This document shows, piece after piece, positions 42,893 through 51,473 of a stretch of DNA of 64,000 nt (position 1 is its first letter; each line of letters starts with the position of its first letter). The position numbers were made by a program, and so were the translations under genes. Under the pieces are notes generated by a model. The model saw only the letters and a list, made by a program, of their open reading frames with translations, was not told the DNA's origin and searched no databases. The stretch is from Pseudarthrobacter cellobiosi (GTDB lineage Bacteria; Actinomycetota; Actinomycetes; Actinomycetales; Micrococcaceae): NCBI RefSeq assembly GCF_023913755.1, contig NZ_JAMXBJ010000039.1, positions 46,316-110,315 of the forward strand, given 5' to 3'.

Positions 42893-42930
42893 AAAATGCC
42901 CCTCCGGAATCCGTTCCGGAGGGGCATTTT
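42893..42930. terminator. Bidirectional terminator, dehydrogenase / iolB
   Basis: A 17-bp perfect stem (42893-42909, 42914-42930) with loop TCCG begins AAAATGCCCC and ends in TTTT. It lies between the convergent dehydrogenase and iolB genes. Confidence 0.92.
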
Positions 42931-42952
42931 CTTGATCTCTAGCGCTTGCTCT

Positions 42953-43846
42953 CTAAGCGCCGAACGGCAGCCGGGGATCAATGTCCTGGCCGTCCCAGCT
43001 TTGGCGGACCCAGCCGTGGTGCGGGTCGTCGCTGATGAGCCATTCACGGACCGGGCCGGGTCCGGCCATCACGTTCAGGTAGTACAGGTCGTAGCCCGGG
43101 GCCGCCATGGCGGGGCCATGCCACCCGTAGGGGACCAGCACAACGTCGCCCGTGCGGACCTCGGCGGCAACGTCGATGGGACGCTCATCCGAGGCGTAGA
43201 CGCGCTGGTAGCCGATGGCGTCGGCGTCGGCGGGTGCCCCGGATCCCGCAGCCACCTGCGTCTCGAAGTAATAGATCTCCTCGAGGTTCGTTTCGCCGTC
43301 CTTTTCCTCATCGTGCTTGTGCGGCGGGTAGGAGGACCAGTTTCCGGCGGGCGTGAGGACTTCACACACGATGAAACGGTCAGCCTCAAGGGCCGCCGGC
43401 GTGCCGAAGTTATGGACCTGGCGGGAGCAATTGCCGGCCCCGCGCAGTTCCACAGGTGTCTCCGCCGCCGTGACCAGGCGCGTGGGATAGGAGGCCTTGG
43501 CCGGAGCTGTGGCAACGGCAAACCTGCCGCCGTCCGCAGAGCTGATGGTGACGGACTTGCCGGTGCCCGAATACAGGACATCGCTGGGGCCGTGGAACAC
43601 GGACGCCCGCCCCTTCAGGACATAGTCTTCACCGTCCACGGATACGGTGAAGGAGCCGTTGAGCGGGACCACTATCCGCTCCTCTTCCGCTGCCGGGAGG
43701 ACGACGGCGGCACCTGCAGTTAAGGTAGCCACCTTCAGGCCCGTATGGGCCCAGCCGTCCACGGCCAGGGTTGAATCGGAGGTTCCGAGCGAGATATCCC
43801 AGTCGCCGTCGTTGGCGGTTCCCTGTGGGTAGACCCAGTTAGTCAT
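42953..43846 (-). CDS. iolB: 5-deoxy-glucuronate isomerase
   Basis: This 297-residue bicupin isomerises 5-deoxy-glucuronate to 2-deoxy-5-keto-D-gluconate, between IolD and IolC in inositol catabolism. IolB features are SRQVHNFGTP, SYPPHKHDE (metal His), LEEIYYFE, VLVPYGWHGPAMAAPGYDLYYLNVMAGP and WLISDDPHHGWVR. ATG 43846 has AAGGAA upstream. It lies 16 nt downstream of iolR on the same strand, so iolR-iolB is a two-gene operon 24 kb from the other iol genes. Confidence 0.96.
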   Translation of the reverse strand: MTNWVYPQGTANDGDWDISLGTSDSTLAVDGWAHTGLKVATLTAGAAVVLPAAEEERIVVPLNGSFTVSVDGEDYVLKGRASVFHGPSDVLYSGTGKSVTISSADGGRFAVATAPAKASYPTRLVTAAETPVELRGAGNCSRQVHNFGTPAALEADRFIVCEVLTPAGNWSSYPPHKHDEEKDGETNLEEIYYFETQVAAGSGAPADADAIGYQRVYASDERPIDVAAEVRTGDVVLVPYGWHGPAMAAPGYDLYYLNVMAGPGPVREWLISDDPHHGWVRQSWDGQDIDPRLPFGA

Positions 43847-43862
43847 TGATGTATTCCTTGCG

Positions 43863-44603
43863 CTATCGCTGTACGAGTGTCATTTCAAAGCTGTACGAAT
43901 CCGCCCGGTACACGTGGTGTCCGGTTTCCACCCGTCGGCCGGCGTCGTCTGTTGCGGTGCGCTCCATGGTGACCAGGGCGGAACTGACCTCGGCCTCCAG
44001 CAGGCGCGCCTGGTAGTCGTTGGCGATCATCGCGCCGATTCTTTGCGAGGCCAGGCGGAAGTTGACGCCGCCGCGGCGGAGAATGGCGTAGAGGCCCTCA
44101 GCGGCGAGCATGGCTTCGTCCATGCTAGCGATGTCGTCCCGGACCCAGTTCTCCATCAGGGCAAGGGGCTTGCCACCCACTTTCCGCAGGCGGGTGAAGT
44201 GGTAGACCTTGGAGCCGGCAGGCAATTCGAGGGTGGCGAGCGTCGCTGCGTCGGCCTCCACGTGGGAGAAGGTCAACACCTGGGTGGTGGGCTTCTTGCC
44301 GTTATTGGAGAGGTCATCGAACAGGCTGGAGAGCTCCAGGGGGCGGCGGACCTGGCTGGAGACCACCTGGGTGCCCACGCCGCGCTTGCGGACCAGCAGC
44401 CCCGAGCGGACCAGTTCATCCATGGCTTTGCGCATGGTGGGCCGGGACAGGTTCAGCTGGGCCGCGAGATCGATTTCGTTTTCCAGCCGGCTGCCGGGTT
44501 CCAGGATTCCGCTGTGAATGGCAGCCTCGATACCCTGTACCACCTGGTGGTACAGGGGCACCGGCGAGGAGCGGTCGATGATGAGACCAAGTTGATTCGC
44601 CAC
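43863..44603 (-). CDS. iolR: GntR/HutC-family regulator, probable IolR
   Basis: This 246-residue regulator has a GntR winged helix (PLYHQVVQGIEAAIHSG, then LAAQLNLSRPTMRKAMDELVRSGLLVRKRGVGT, residues 16-78) and a UTRA effector domain (about 95-240). GntR-type IolR represses inositol genes in Corynebacterium. Here the role is inferred from the co-transcribed iolB and from TGTCCT half-sites upstream of this gene and of the iolC, tautomerase and ABC units. ATG 44603 follows AGGAATATCTAG. Confidence 0.87.
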   Translation of the reverse strand: MANQLGLIIDRSSPVPLYHQVVQGIEAAIHSGILEPGSRLENEIDLAAQLNLSRPTMRKAMDELVRSGLLVRKRGVGTQVVSSQVRRPLELSSLFDDLSNNGKKPTTQVLTFSHVEADAATLATLELPAGSKVYHFTRLRKVGGKPLALMENWVRDDIASMDEAMLAAEGLYAILRRGGVNFRLASQRIGAMIANDYQARLLEAEVSSALVTMERTATDDAGRRVETGHHVYRADSYSFEMTLVQR

Positions 44604-44662
44604 TAGATATTCCTCGTTCCGTGCCGGAAGCTGGTGCCCGCCCGAGGCCCGGGAGGGAATCC

Positions 44663-44692
44663 ATGTCCTACTATGTTCGCTTGATAGGACAT
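44663..44692. promoter_or_regulatory. Inverted TGTCCTA half-sites upstream of iolR
   Basis: ATGTCCTA (44663-44670) and TAGGACAT (44685-44692) are 8-bp inverted arms 14 nt apart, 60-90 nt upstream of iolR. TGTCCTATCA on the minus strand matches the recalled IolR consensus at 9 of 10 positions. Probable autoregulation. Confidence 0.6.
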
Positions 44693-44775
44693 ACTGCCTT
44701 TGTTGATAATATCAGCCGAACTTTAGCGGTCAAGGCTGCCACTGGCGGGCGCACCGCCATTCGTGCCCGTGGTCC

Positions 44776-44781
44776 TAGGCT
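44776..44781 (+). promoter_or_regulatory. -10 box (TAGGCT) of leaderless SRPBCC gene
   Basis: TAGGCT ends 6 nt before the ATG at 44788. The six bases between are all G, which is not a normally spaced Shine-Dalgarno sequence. Confidence 0.5.
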
Positions 44782-44787
44782 GGGGGG

Positions 44788-45276
44788 ATGAACAACCGAT
44801 ACCTCGTGTCCCGCGAACGCTTCATCGCTGCCCCGCCCGAAGTGATCTTTGAAGTCCTGGCCACTCCGGCGCTGCACAGTGCGATCGACGGTTCCGGCAC
44901 CGTGAAGGGCGCCCAGCCGCGCGGCCCGGAACGGCTGAGCCTCGGAGCCCGCTTTGGCATGGAAATGAACATGGCCGTGGACTACAAGATCCTGAACACG
45001 GTCTCCGAATTCGAGGAAGGCCGGCGCATTGCCTGGCGCCATTTCTATGGCCACATCTGGCGCTACATCCTGGAACCGGCCACCGGCGCCGACGGTACTG
45101 CCGGCACGCGCGTGACCGAACAATGGGACGCTAGGGCGGTCCGTGGGAAGTTTTTCCTTCGGCTGGCAGGTTACTTGCGCCGCCACCCCGCCAGCATCGA
45201 AAAGACCTTGGCCAATCTTGAGGCCTACGTTGCGGCCTCCGGTCGGCGCGAGGCCGGCAACACAGGCATTTCCTGA
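44788..45276 (+). CDS. SRPBCC family protein
   Basis: This 162-residue protein has the START/polyketide-cyclase-like fold: RFIAAPPEVIFEVLATPALHSAIDGSGT at the N-terminus, RIAWRHFYGHIWRYILEPA as the central strands, TRVTEQWD near the end, and a C-terminal helix (IEKTLANLEAYVA). It is a dimerisation/ligand-binding domain of unknown ligand. Single gene with its own leaderless promoter, between iolR and the FadR regulator. Confidence 0.82.
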   Translation: MNNRYLVSRERFIAAPPEVIFEVLATPALHSAIDGSGTVKGAQPRGPERLSLGARFGMEMNMAVDYKILNTVSEFEEGRRIAWRHFYGHIWRYILEPATGADGTAGTRVTEQWDARAVRGKFFLRLAGYLRRHPASIEKTLANLEAYVAASGRREAGNTGIS

Positions 45277-45405
45277 GACGCCGCTTCTTTCTTGAGACGC
45301 CGCTTCACCGGGCGGTGAGGATGGCGGGGGTCCCGGTCCGTACGGCGGCTTCTGTAATGTGGATGGCACCCGGAGTACGGGGTAAGACTAAAGGTGGGAA
45401 GCGCG

Positions 45406-46113
45406 ATGGGCCGCAGGACACTTGTTGACGACCTTGTCGACGGCCTGCTCGAAGATATCCTGGACGGCAAACTGCAGCCCCACGTAGCCTTACCGCCCGA
45501 AGCCGACATCGCCAAAGCCTACGACGTCAGCCGCCTCACGGTGCGCGAGGCACTCAAGGCCCTGCGGGCACAGAACATCCTCTACGTTAAAGCCGGCCGC
45601 GGGACCTTCGTCAACCCGACCGACAACTGGACCGGTCTGGATGCGATCTTCAAGGCCGCTTCGCACGACAATGGGGCGGAGCAGGTCGCAGTGGGGTTGA
45701 TCGAGATGCGGCGCATGGTGGAAACCGGGGCCGCTGCGCTCGCGGCCAAACGCCATACACCCGAGCATGCGCAGCAGATGCGCGAGTGCATTGCGGACAT
45801 GAAGCGCTTCCATGATTCCGGCGACCTCGATGCCTTCGTGGCGGCAGACATCGCCTTCCACGACGCAGTGTTGAAGGCTTCCGGCAATCCATTTGTCCGG
45901 GCGCTGTTCGCGCAGCTAGGTCAGCTCCTTTACGTAAAACGGCGTGAAACGTCCGCCGTCGAAGAGATCCAACTGCACGCCATTGAGTACCACCAAAAGG
46001 TCATGGAAAGCATCCTCAGCGGCGAGGCCGAGCTGGCCCGCCGCACCATGGACGAGCATATGGACCAGACATACCGGGACTACGAACGCTACGTGCACCA
46101 CGCAGCATCCTGA
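45406..46113 (+). CDS. FadR-type GntR regulator (FCD domain)
   Basis: This 235-residue regulator has a winged helix (LVDDLVDGLLEDILDG, LPPEADIAKAYDVSRLTVREALKAL, KAGRGTFVNP, residues 5-75) and an all-helical FCD ligand domain (about 95-225) with metal-type residues in FVAADIAFHDAVLKASGN and HAIEYHQKVMESI. I chose ATG 45406 with GGAAG 6 nt upstream; GTG 45394 in the same frame is possible. It probably controls the downstream transporter/SDR pair through the palindrome at 46186. Confidence 0.86.
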   Translation: MGRRTLVDDLVDGLLEDILDGKLQPHVALPPEADIAKAYDVSRLTVREALKALRAQNILYVKAGRGTFVNPTDNWTGLDAIFKAASHDNGAEQVAVGLIEMRRMVETGAAALAAKRHTPEHAQQMRECIADMKRFHDSGDLDAFVAADIAFHDAVLKASGNPFVRALFAQLGQLLYVKRRETSAVEEIQLHAIEYHQKVMESILSGEAELARRTMDEHMDQTYRDYERYVHHAAS

Positions 46114-46185
46114 CGTTGCAGTCCGCACCAAACAGGTCTTGACGTAATCCGCATCACTAATCTATGCTTTTTCTCAGTTGTTCGA

Positions 46186-46204
46186 TCAGATGTCTGACAT
46201 CTGA
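46186..46204. promoter_or_regulatory. Perfect 19-bp palindrome, probable FadR-type operator
   Basis: TCAGATGTC-T-GACATCTGA is perfectly symmetric over 19 bp. It lies 109 nt before the MFS gene and just after TATGCT (about 46163-46168), a possible -10 box. FCD-type GntR regulators bind short palindromes at promoters like this. Confidence 0.78.
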
Positions 46205-46312
46205 CTCAAATCGCATTGATCCCGTTCCCATTTGGACTGGGCCTCCCAAGATATCCGCACGGATTCCCGCCACCACCGCCGGTGCCGGACTCCGTTAGAC
46301 AGAAGGTCGAAG

Positions 46313-47698
46313 ATGACTTCACTCTCCTTAAAATCCGCAGGGCTCGGCGAGCTTGGCGAACGTACGCTCCGCAAGGTCCGCCGCCGGGTTATGCCACTGA
46401 TTGTCCTGCTCTATTTCGTTGCCTACCTTGACCGCAACAACGTGGGCTTCGCCAAGCTCACCATGAGCGAGGACATCGGCCTGAATGCCGCAGCTTACGG
46501 TCTCGGCGCCGGCATCTTCTTCCTCGGCTATGCGCTCCTCGAGGTGCCCAGCAACGCAGGCATGTACCGGTTCGGCGCACGCAAGTGGCTGGCTCGGATC
46601 CTGATTACGTGGGGCATCTTCGCCACGGCCATGTGCCTGGTGAACGGTGAAACCACCTACTACATCATCCGTTTCCTGTTGGGGGCGGCAGAGGCTGGAT
46701 TCTTCCCGGCCATCCTCTTCTACCTGACGCTGTGGTTCCCCGCCGCTCAGCGCGTCACGGTACTGGGCATCTTCATCCTCGCCCAGCCCATCTCCAACGC
46801 CCTCGGCGCCCCGGTCTCCGGACTGCTGCTCCAGATGGACGGCGTCATGGGCCTGCAGGGCTGGCAGTGGCTGTACATCATCGAAGGTATCCCGGCCATC
46901 ATCCTTGGCCTGCTCACCCCCATCCTCATGACCGACCGCCCGCGGGATGCCAAGTGGCTCAACCCGGACGAGCGCGAATGGCTTGCCACCACCATGGACA
47001 AAGAGTTGGCCGTCAAGTCCAGTTCCGGCAGCCACAACTTCCTATCCGGCCTCAAGGACAAGCGCACCCTGACCTACTCGGCCCTGTACTTCGGCCTGGT
47101 CTGCGGCATCTACGGACTGGGTCTCTGGATGCCCACCATCGTCGCCGCCTTGGGCAAGTTCTCCACCGCCCAGGTCGGGTTCATCGTCCTCATTCCCTAC
47201 TCCGTGGCTGCAGTCTTTGTGTACTTCTGGAGCAGGCGTGCGGACAAGACCGGAAAGCGGGCCTGGCACAGTGCGGTCAGCATGGTCCTTGCCGGCATGG
47301 GCCTCCTTGCCGCAGGCTACATGCTCCCGGTCAACCCCATACTGGCCCTCATTGCCCTGACCGCCGCGGCCATGGGTATCTACGGCGCCATCGCGCCGTT
47401 CCTGTCCATGCCGTCCGCGGCGCTCACCGGGGCAGCTGCTGCTTCCGGCCTCGCCCTGATCAACTCACTGGGTAACCTCGGCGGTTTTGTGGCCCCCTAC
47501 GCTGTCGGCCTGCTGAACGACGCCACGGGCAACAACCAGAGCGGCCTGCTGTTCCTGTCCTTCTGCCTCTGCGTCACGGCGGTTGCCACCTACCTTTACG
47601 CACGCAAGCGCCCCGAAGGCGATGCCGCGCTGGATCCCGCAGTTGCCGCGACTACCGCTGTGACCCCTGATTCCACGCAGCCCGCCAAAATCTCCTGA
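46313..47698 (+). CDS. MFS transporter, anion:cation symporter type
   Basis: This 461-residue transporter has 12 helices. Helix 1 contains RVMPLIVLLYFVAYLDRNNVGFAKL, the hallmark of the ACS family (hexuronates, phthalate, tartrate and other organic anions). Helix 4-5 has LLGAAEAGFFPAILFYLTLWFP. ATG 46313 follows AGAAGGTCGAAG. Together with the SDR 26 nt downstream and the FadR gene upstream, it suggests uptake and oxidation of an organic or sugar acid; the substrate is unknown. Confidence 0.88.
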   Translation: MTSLSLKSAGLGELGERTLRKVRRRVMPLIVLLYFVAYLDRNNVGFAKLTMSEDIGLNAAAYGLGAGIFFLGYALLEVPSNAGMYRFGARKWLARILITWGIFATAMCLVNGETTYYIIRFLLGAAEAGFFPAILFYLTLWFPAAQRVTVLGIFILAQPISNALGAPVSGLLLQMDGVMGLQGWQWLYIIEGIPAIILGLLTPILMTDRPRDAKWLNPDEREWLATTMDKELAVKSSSGSHNFLSGLKDKRTLTYSALYFGLVCGIYGLGLWMPTIVAALGKFSTAQVGFIVLIPYSVAAVFVYFWSRRADKTGKRAWHSAVSMVLAGMGLLAAGYMLPVNPILALIALTAAAMGIYGAIAPFLSMPSAALTGAAAASGLALINSLGNLGGFVAPYAVGLLNDATGNNQSGLLFLSFCLCVTAVATYLYARKRPEGDAALDPAVAATTAVTPDSTQPAKIS

Positions 47699-47724
47699 TC
47701 TCGAAATCACTGAAGGAAAACCCC

Positions 47725-48498
47725 ATGACTACCAGCAACTTCCCCTCCGAACGCACAGTTGTCCTGACCGGCGCCGCGTCGGCCCGCGGCATCGGCCGCG
47801 CCGCCGCTGACCGGATGGCCAGCGAGGGATGGTCAATCGCCATCCTCGACATCAACGCGGAGGACGCCAAGGCCGCCGCCGCGGAGATCGGCTCCAACCG
47901 TGCCGTCAAGGCCATTGGCGTCGGAGCCGACGTGTCCGACGAGGCGTCCGTGGACCGGGCCATCACCGAGATCGAAGACGCGCTTCCCCCGATTGTTGCG
48001 CTCGCCAACCTCGCCGGGATCAGCTCCCCGACGACGTTCATGGAAACCACCGTGGCGGAGTGGGACAACGTCTTCGCCATCAACATGCGCGGTACCTTCA
48101 TCGTTTCCCAGCGGGTCCTCAAGGGCATGATCGAGCGAAAGCTCGGGCGCATCGTGAGCATCTCGTCCATCTCCGCCCAGCGCGGCGGCGGAACGTTCTC
48201 GAAGGTTGCCTACAGCGCCACCAAAGCCGGAATCCTCGGGTTTACCCGCGCCCTGGCCCGCGAAGTCGGCGAGTTCGGCATCACGGTCAATGCGATTGCC
48301 CCCGGCCCGATCGACACCGACATCATGGGTGGAACCCTCACCGATGAGCGCAAAGCGCAGCTGTCCGAGGGCATCATGATGGGCCGCGTGGGCACCCGCG
48401 AGGAAGTGGCAGCCTTGATCGCCTTCCTGTTGGGCCAGGACTCGGGCTACATCACCGCCGCCACCTACGACATCAACGGCGGCCTCCAGGTTTCCTGA
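47725..48498 (+). CDS. Short-chain dehydrogenase/reductase
   Basis: This 257-residue classical SDR has the nucleotide motif TGAASARGIGRA (about 15-26), NLAGISS, and active-site Ser in VSISSISAQRGG with Tyr/Lys in VAYSATKAG. The C-terminal IAPGPIDTDI and YITAATYDINGGLQVS are standard. It is co-transcribed with the ACS transporter and probably oxidises the imported acid or its derivative. A hairpin terminator follows. Confidence 0.9.
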   Translation: MTTSNFPSERTVVLTGAASARGIGRAAADRMASEGWSIAILDINAEDAKAAAAEIGSNRAVKAIGVGADVSDEASVDRAITEIEDALPPIVALANLAGISSPTTFMETTVAEWDNVFAINMRGTFIVSQRVLKGMIERKLGRIVSISSISAQRGGGTFSKVAYSATKAGILGFTRALAREVGEFGITVNAIAPGPIDTDIMGGTLTDERKAQLSEGIMMGRVGTREEVAALIAFLLGQDSGYITAATYDINGGLQVS

Positions 48499-48519
48499 CC
48501 GGGAACCAGACCCAGGCAC

Positions 48520-48552
48520 GGGCACCCCTCCGGTTTTCCGGCGGGGGTGCCC
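48520..48552 (+). terminator. Terminator after the SDR gene
   Basis: GGGCACCCC (48520-48528) pairs with 48544-48552. Inside, CCGG-TTTT-CCGG extends the stem to a TTTT loop. It lies 22 nt past the SDR stop. It is followed by four tandem GTGCC units (48555-48574). Confidence 0.75.
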
Positions 48553-48592
48553 TCGTGCCGTGCCGTGCCGTGCCGGAGCCTCGGCCGAAGTC

Positions 48593-48598
48593 TAGGCT
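48593..48598 (+). promoter_or_regulatory. -10 box (TAGGCT) of leaderless LOG-family gene
   Basis: TAGGCT ends 6 nt before the ATG at 48605, the same spacing as at several other genes here. Confidence 0.5.
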
Positions 48599-48604
48599 GG
48601 CACT

Positions 48605-49774
48605 ATGAACCCCTCCGGCGGCCTGGTCCCCAGCCCTCGGACCCTTGAGGTTGAGAGCCTGGACGCCTTCGACCGACTGGTCGCCGCCGGCGCGGTGGCC
48701 ATGCACGGCTGGCACGCCCAGTCACTGGACCTGCGCGGCCGCAAGGCAGCGCTTGAGACGCTGGACGTGGAGGGTGCCATTTTCCTGGGCTGCACCTTCG
48801 ACCGGGGCGTTGAAGACGGGCTTCGTCGCCGCGGCGCACTGATCTTCCCCAGGCTGCAGGGTGTGCCGTTCGATCCCTACCGGGCCCGGCTCTATACACC
48901 GCAGGAACTGTACGCCGGCCTGGAAAACTCACCCTATGAGGAGCTGCCTGACGCCCTGGTGTACCAGTGGAGCATCCGCCCGGGGCAACGCAACCGGCTG
49001 GACGCCACACTGGCCTCGGCGCTGCATGACCACGCCATCGGCGACGCCCTGGACGAGTTCACACACTCGGACCCCTACGCCGGCCGCACCGCCGTGGGCG
49101 TGATGGGCGGGCATGCCGCCCTGCGGGGAACCCCGGACTTCGCTCAGGCAGCCGAGCTGGGCAGGCTCCTGGCGCAGAGCGGGCGGATCGTGGCAACCGG
49201 CGGCGGCCCGGGTGCCATGGAAGCGGCAAACCTCGGCGCGTATCTGAGCCGCGTTCCGCACGCCGAGTTCACGGCGGCGCTCGCCGGCCTTGGAGCCGTC
49301 CCCGGATTCCGCCCCTCGGTGTCCGCGTGGGCACGCGAGGCGGCCGCCGTCGTCGAACGCCATCCGGGCGGAGCGCCGTCGCTGGGCATCCCCACGTGGT
49401 TCTACGGGCATGAGCCGCCGAACTACTTTGCCACCCACATCGCCAAGTACTTCGCCAACGCCATCCGGGAGGCGATCCTGCTGGAACTGTGCGACGGCGG
49501 CATCATCTTCCTGCCGGGAGCGGCCGGTACCGTGCAGGAAATTTTCCAGGACGCCTGCGAGAACTACTACAGCGCCCGCGAAGCCGTGACGCCGATGGTG
49601 CTGGTGGGACGGCAGCACTGGGAGCACGAGTATCCCGCGTGGCCCATGCTCCGGCGGCTGGCTGCCGGACGGGCCATGGAGGACCGGATCTTCCTGGTGG
49701 ACAGTGTGGACGAGGCGCTCGCGGTGCTGGGCGGTTACCCCACCACGGTGCCGAAGGCCAGGCCCAGTACATAG
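48605..49774 (+). CDS. LOG-family (lysine decarboxylase-like) Rossmann protein
   Basis: This 389-residue protein has the nucleotide-binding fold of the LOG/TIGR00730 superfamily in its second half: VGVMGGHAALRGTPDFAQAA, ATGGGPGAMEAANLGAYL and LPGAAGTVQEIFQDACENYY. The usual PGGxGTxxE motif is changed to PGAAGTVQE, with the GT and E kept. The first 155 residues are an extra domain not found in cytokinin-activating LOG enzymes. A nucleotide or nucleoside-monophosphate substrate is likely, but the reaction is unknown. Confidence 0.8.
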   Translation: MNPSGGLVPSPRTLEVESLDAFDRLVAAGAVAMHGWHAQSLDLRGRKAALETLDVEGAIFLGCTFDRGVEDGLRRRGALIFPRLQGVPFDPYRARLYTPQELYAGLENSPYEELPDALVYQWSIRPGQRNRLDATLASALHDHAIGDALDEFTHSDPYAGRTAVGVMGGHAALRGTPDFAQAAELGRLLAQSGRIVATGGGPGAMEAANLGAYLSRVPHAEFTAALAGLGAVPGFRPSVSAWAREAAAVVERHPGGAPSLGIPTWFYGHEPPNYFATHIAKYFANAIREAILLELCDGGIIFLPGAAGTVQEIFQDACENYYSAREAVTPMVLVGRQHWEHEYPAWPMLRRLAAGRAMEDRIFLVDSVDEALAVLGGYPTTVPKARPST

Positions 49775-50874
49775 GTTACGGCGGCGGCGCCCAGGCCGAT
49801 GCCCAGCTGGCGCAGCCCGCGCGTCAGCGGCGACGTCCCGGACAGCAGGCCCACGATTCCGCCGGTCGCCAACAGCGCCAGCCCCACCAGCACCGCTGCC
49901 ACCACCAGGGCGGTCACCCCGGTCAGGCCGAACAGGAACGGCAGGATGGGGACCACGGCGCCGGACGCGAAAAAGCAGAAGCTGGACAGCGCCGCCCCCC
50001 ACGCGGTGCCCACGGCCTCGTGCTGGTCCTCTGCCTCCGGCAGCTCGGGCTGGAGCGACAGGCTGGGATCGCAGTCGCAGCTCAGCAGCCCCATGCGTTC
50101 GGCCACACGGTGTGCGGCCGCTTCGTGGGACATCCCGCGCGCCAGGTAGACGAGCATCAGTTCGTTGTGTTCGATGTCCAGTTTCGGGGCGGCCGCGAGG
50201 GTGATCTGGGTGGGACGCGTGGCTGCCAGGAGCTCGCGCTGGGACCGCACGGAGACAAACTCGCCCGCGGCCATGGACATGGCACCGGCGAGAAGCCCTG
50301 CCACACCGCTGAGCAGCACCACACCGCTTGCCACTCCGGAAGCGGCCATGCCCACCACGAGTGAGAGGTTGCTTACCAGGCCATCGTTGGCGCCAAAAAC
50401 AGCGGCACGGAACGTCCCGGCGAGCCGGTTGCGGCCACGGGTTGCCAGGCCTCGGACCACTTCCTCATGGATCTGTTCATCCGCCGCCATGGCGTCCGTG
50501 GCGTTGGGTTCCAAGGCGTAGGGGGAGCGGCCTTCAGCGCGCTGGGCGAGGGCCAGGACGAAAACGGAGCCGAAGTGGCGGGCCAGGAAGCCCAGGAACT
50601 GGCTGCGGAGGGACGCCGGCCGGGACTTTTGGGCGTGGTCGCCGAGGAGGCGCAGCCAGTGGGCCTCGTGCCGCCCCTCGGCTTCGGCGAGGGCCAGCAG
50701 GATGGCACGTTCTTCGCCGTCGCGGTTCTGGGCGAGATCGCGGTAGACGGCGGCCTCTGCCCGTTCGTCCGCCAAGTACTGGCGCCACCGGCGGATGTCG
50801 GCCTGTGTGGGCTGCGGCGCGGATGGATTGGGTTCCGCGGGCCGGGCTTGGCTGGGATTGGGGTGCTGAGACAC
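49735..50874 (-). CDS. VIT1/CCC1 family transporter with N-terminal ferritin-like domain
   Basis: This 379-residue protein combines an N-terminal rubrerythrin-like helical domain (RRWRQYLADERAEAAVYRDLAQ, with EEVVRGLATRG further on, residues 27-165) with a VIT1-type Fe2+/Mn2+ transporter (AAVFGANDGLVSNLSLVVGMA, about 175-379, five helices). The cytoplasmic loop includes AAAHRVAERMGL. Such fusions are proposed to handle iron or manganese export. GTG 50874 has AGGAG 10 nt upstream; upstream ATG 50913 has no ribosome binding site. Its 3' end overlaps the LOG gene end by 40 nt (convergent). Confidence 0.86.
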   Translation of the reverse strand: MSQHPNPSQARPAEPNPSAPQPTQADIRRWRQYLADERAEAAVYRDLAQNRDGEERAILLALAEAEGRHEAHWLRLLGDHAQKSRPASLRSQFLGFLARHFGSVFVLALAQRAEGRSPYALEPNATDAMAADEQIHEEVVRGLATRGRNRLAGTFRAAVFGANDGLVSNLSLVVGMAASGVASGVVLLSGVAGLLAGAMSMAAGEFVSVRSQRELLAATRPTQITLAAAPKLDIEHNELMLVYLARGMSHEAAAHRVAERMGLLSCDCDPSLSLQPELPEAEDQHEAVGTAWGAALSSFCFFASGAVVPILPFLFGLTGVTALVVAAVLVGLALLATGGIVGLLSGTSPLTRGLRQLGIGLGAAAVTYVLGLAFGTVVG

Positions 50875-51142
50875 GCAAGGCTCCTGTGCTGGATGGGCAT
50901 GGTTCGGCCCCATTGCACCGCCCAGCCTACCGCGGAATTCCGCGGATTTTCGGCTGGCTGCCCTCACTGCGGAGTTTAGGTTTCCCTCAAAATTCGGCGG
51001 TCTGCCGCGTGTGCCCGGACGGGTTGCGCCGGCTCTTGACCGGGCCCAACGGCGGTGCTGTGATGAAGGAGTGGGGTCCGCCCGCGCCCACCGCCGGCGC
51101 CCATGGACAATGCACGTCAGGCGAACAAACGGAGGTCGAATC

Positions 51143-51367
51143 ATGAGCACCACCGGACAGCACCCGGACATGCCGCACCTGGAATCTGTTGAATCGGATC
51201 CCGCCTACGACTACGCCGAGGACGTCCCCATCAACGTGGACGACTGGGACGCCGAAGACGAATTCCTGGACGCCGAAAAGGTGGTGGTTCCCACGCCACC
51301 GGTGGCAGTCGACGCCGAGGAGCGCGTGGTTCCACTCGATGAGGACGAGTTCCGCGGAACCGAATAG
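51143..51367 (+). CDS. Small acidic protein of unknown function
   Basis: This 74-residue, strongly acidic protein (MSTTGQHPDMPHLESVESDP, then YDYAEDVPINVDDWDAEDEF) has no predicted helix bundle or membrane segment and is probably disordered. ATG 51143 has a perfect GGAGG 8 nt upstream. I do not recognise a family; homologues in related genomes would be annotated hypothetical. It stands alone and is closed by a strong terminator. Confidence 0.72.
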   Translation: MSTTGQHPDMPHLESVESDPAYDYAEDVPINVDDWDAEDEFLDAEKVVVPTPPVAVDAEERVVPLDEDEFRGTE

Positions 51368-51372
51368 AACGA

Positions 51373-51424
51373 ACGACGGCGGCACTCCGGTTCGCGGGGA
51401 AGCGAAGGGGAGTGCCGCCGTCGT
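51373..51424. terminator. Bidirectional terminator, small acidic protein / SSS symporter
   Basis: A 16-bp perfect stem (51373-51388, 51409-51424), continued inside by TTCGC/GCGAA, lies between the convergent small-protein gene and the symporter gene. The arms start ACGACGGCGG, like other terminators in this window. Confidence 0.88.
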
Positions 51425-51473
51425 ACTCTCTGGTGACCGAGCCTGTTATCTTCGGTGATCGGGCCTGTCGAGA

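Noticed and set aside
48555..48574. Four tandem GTGCC units as a functional repeat
   Set aside because: Short, adjacent to a terminator stem, with no flanking structure; probably slippage in GC-rich DNA.
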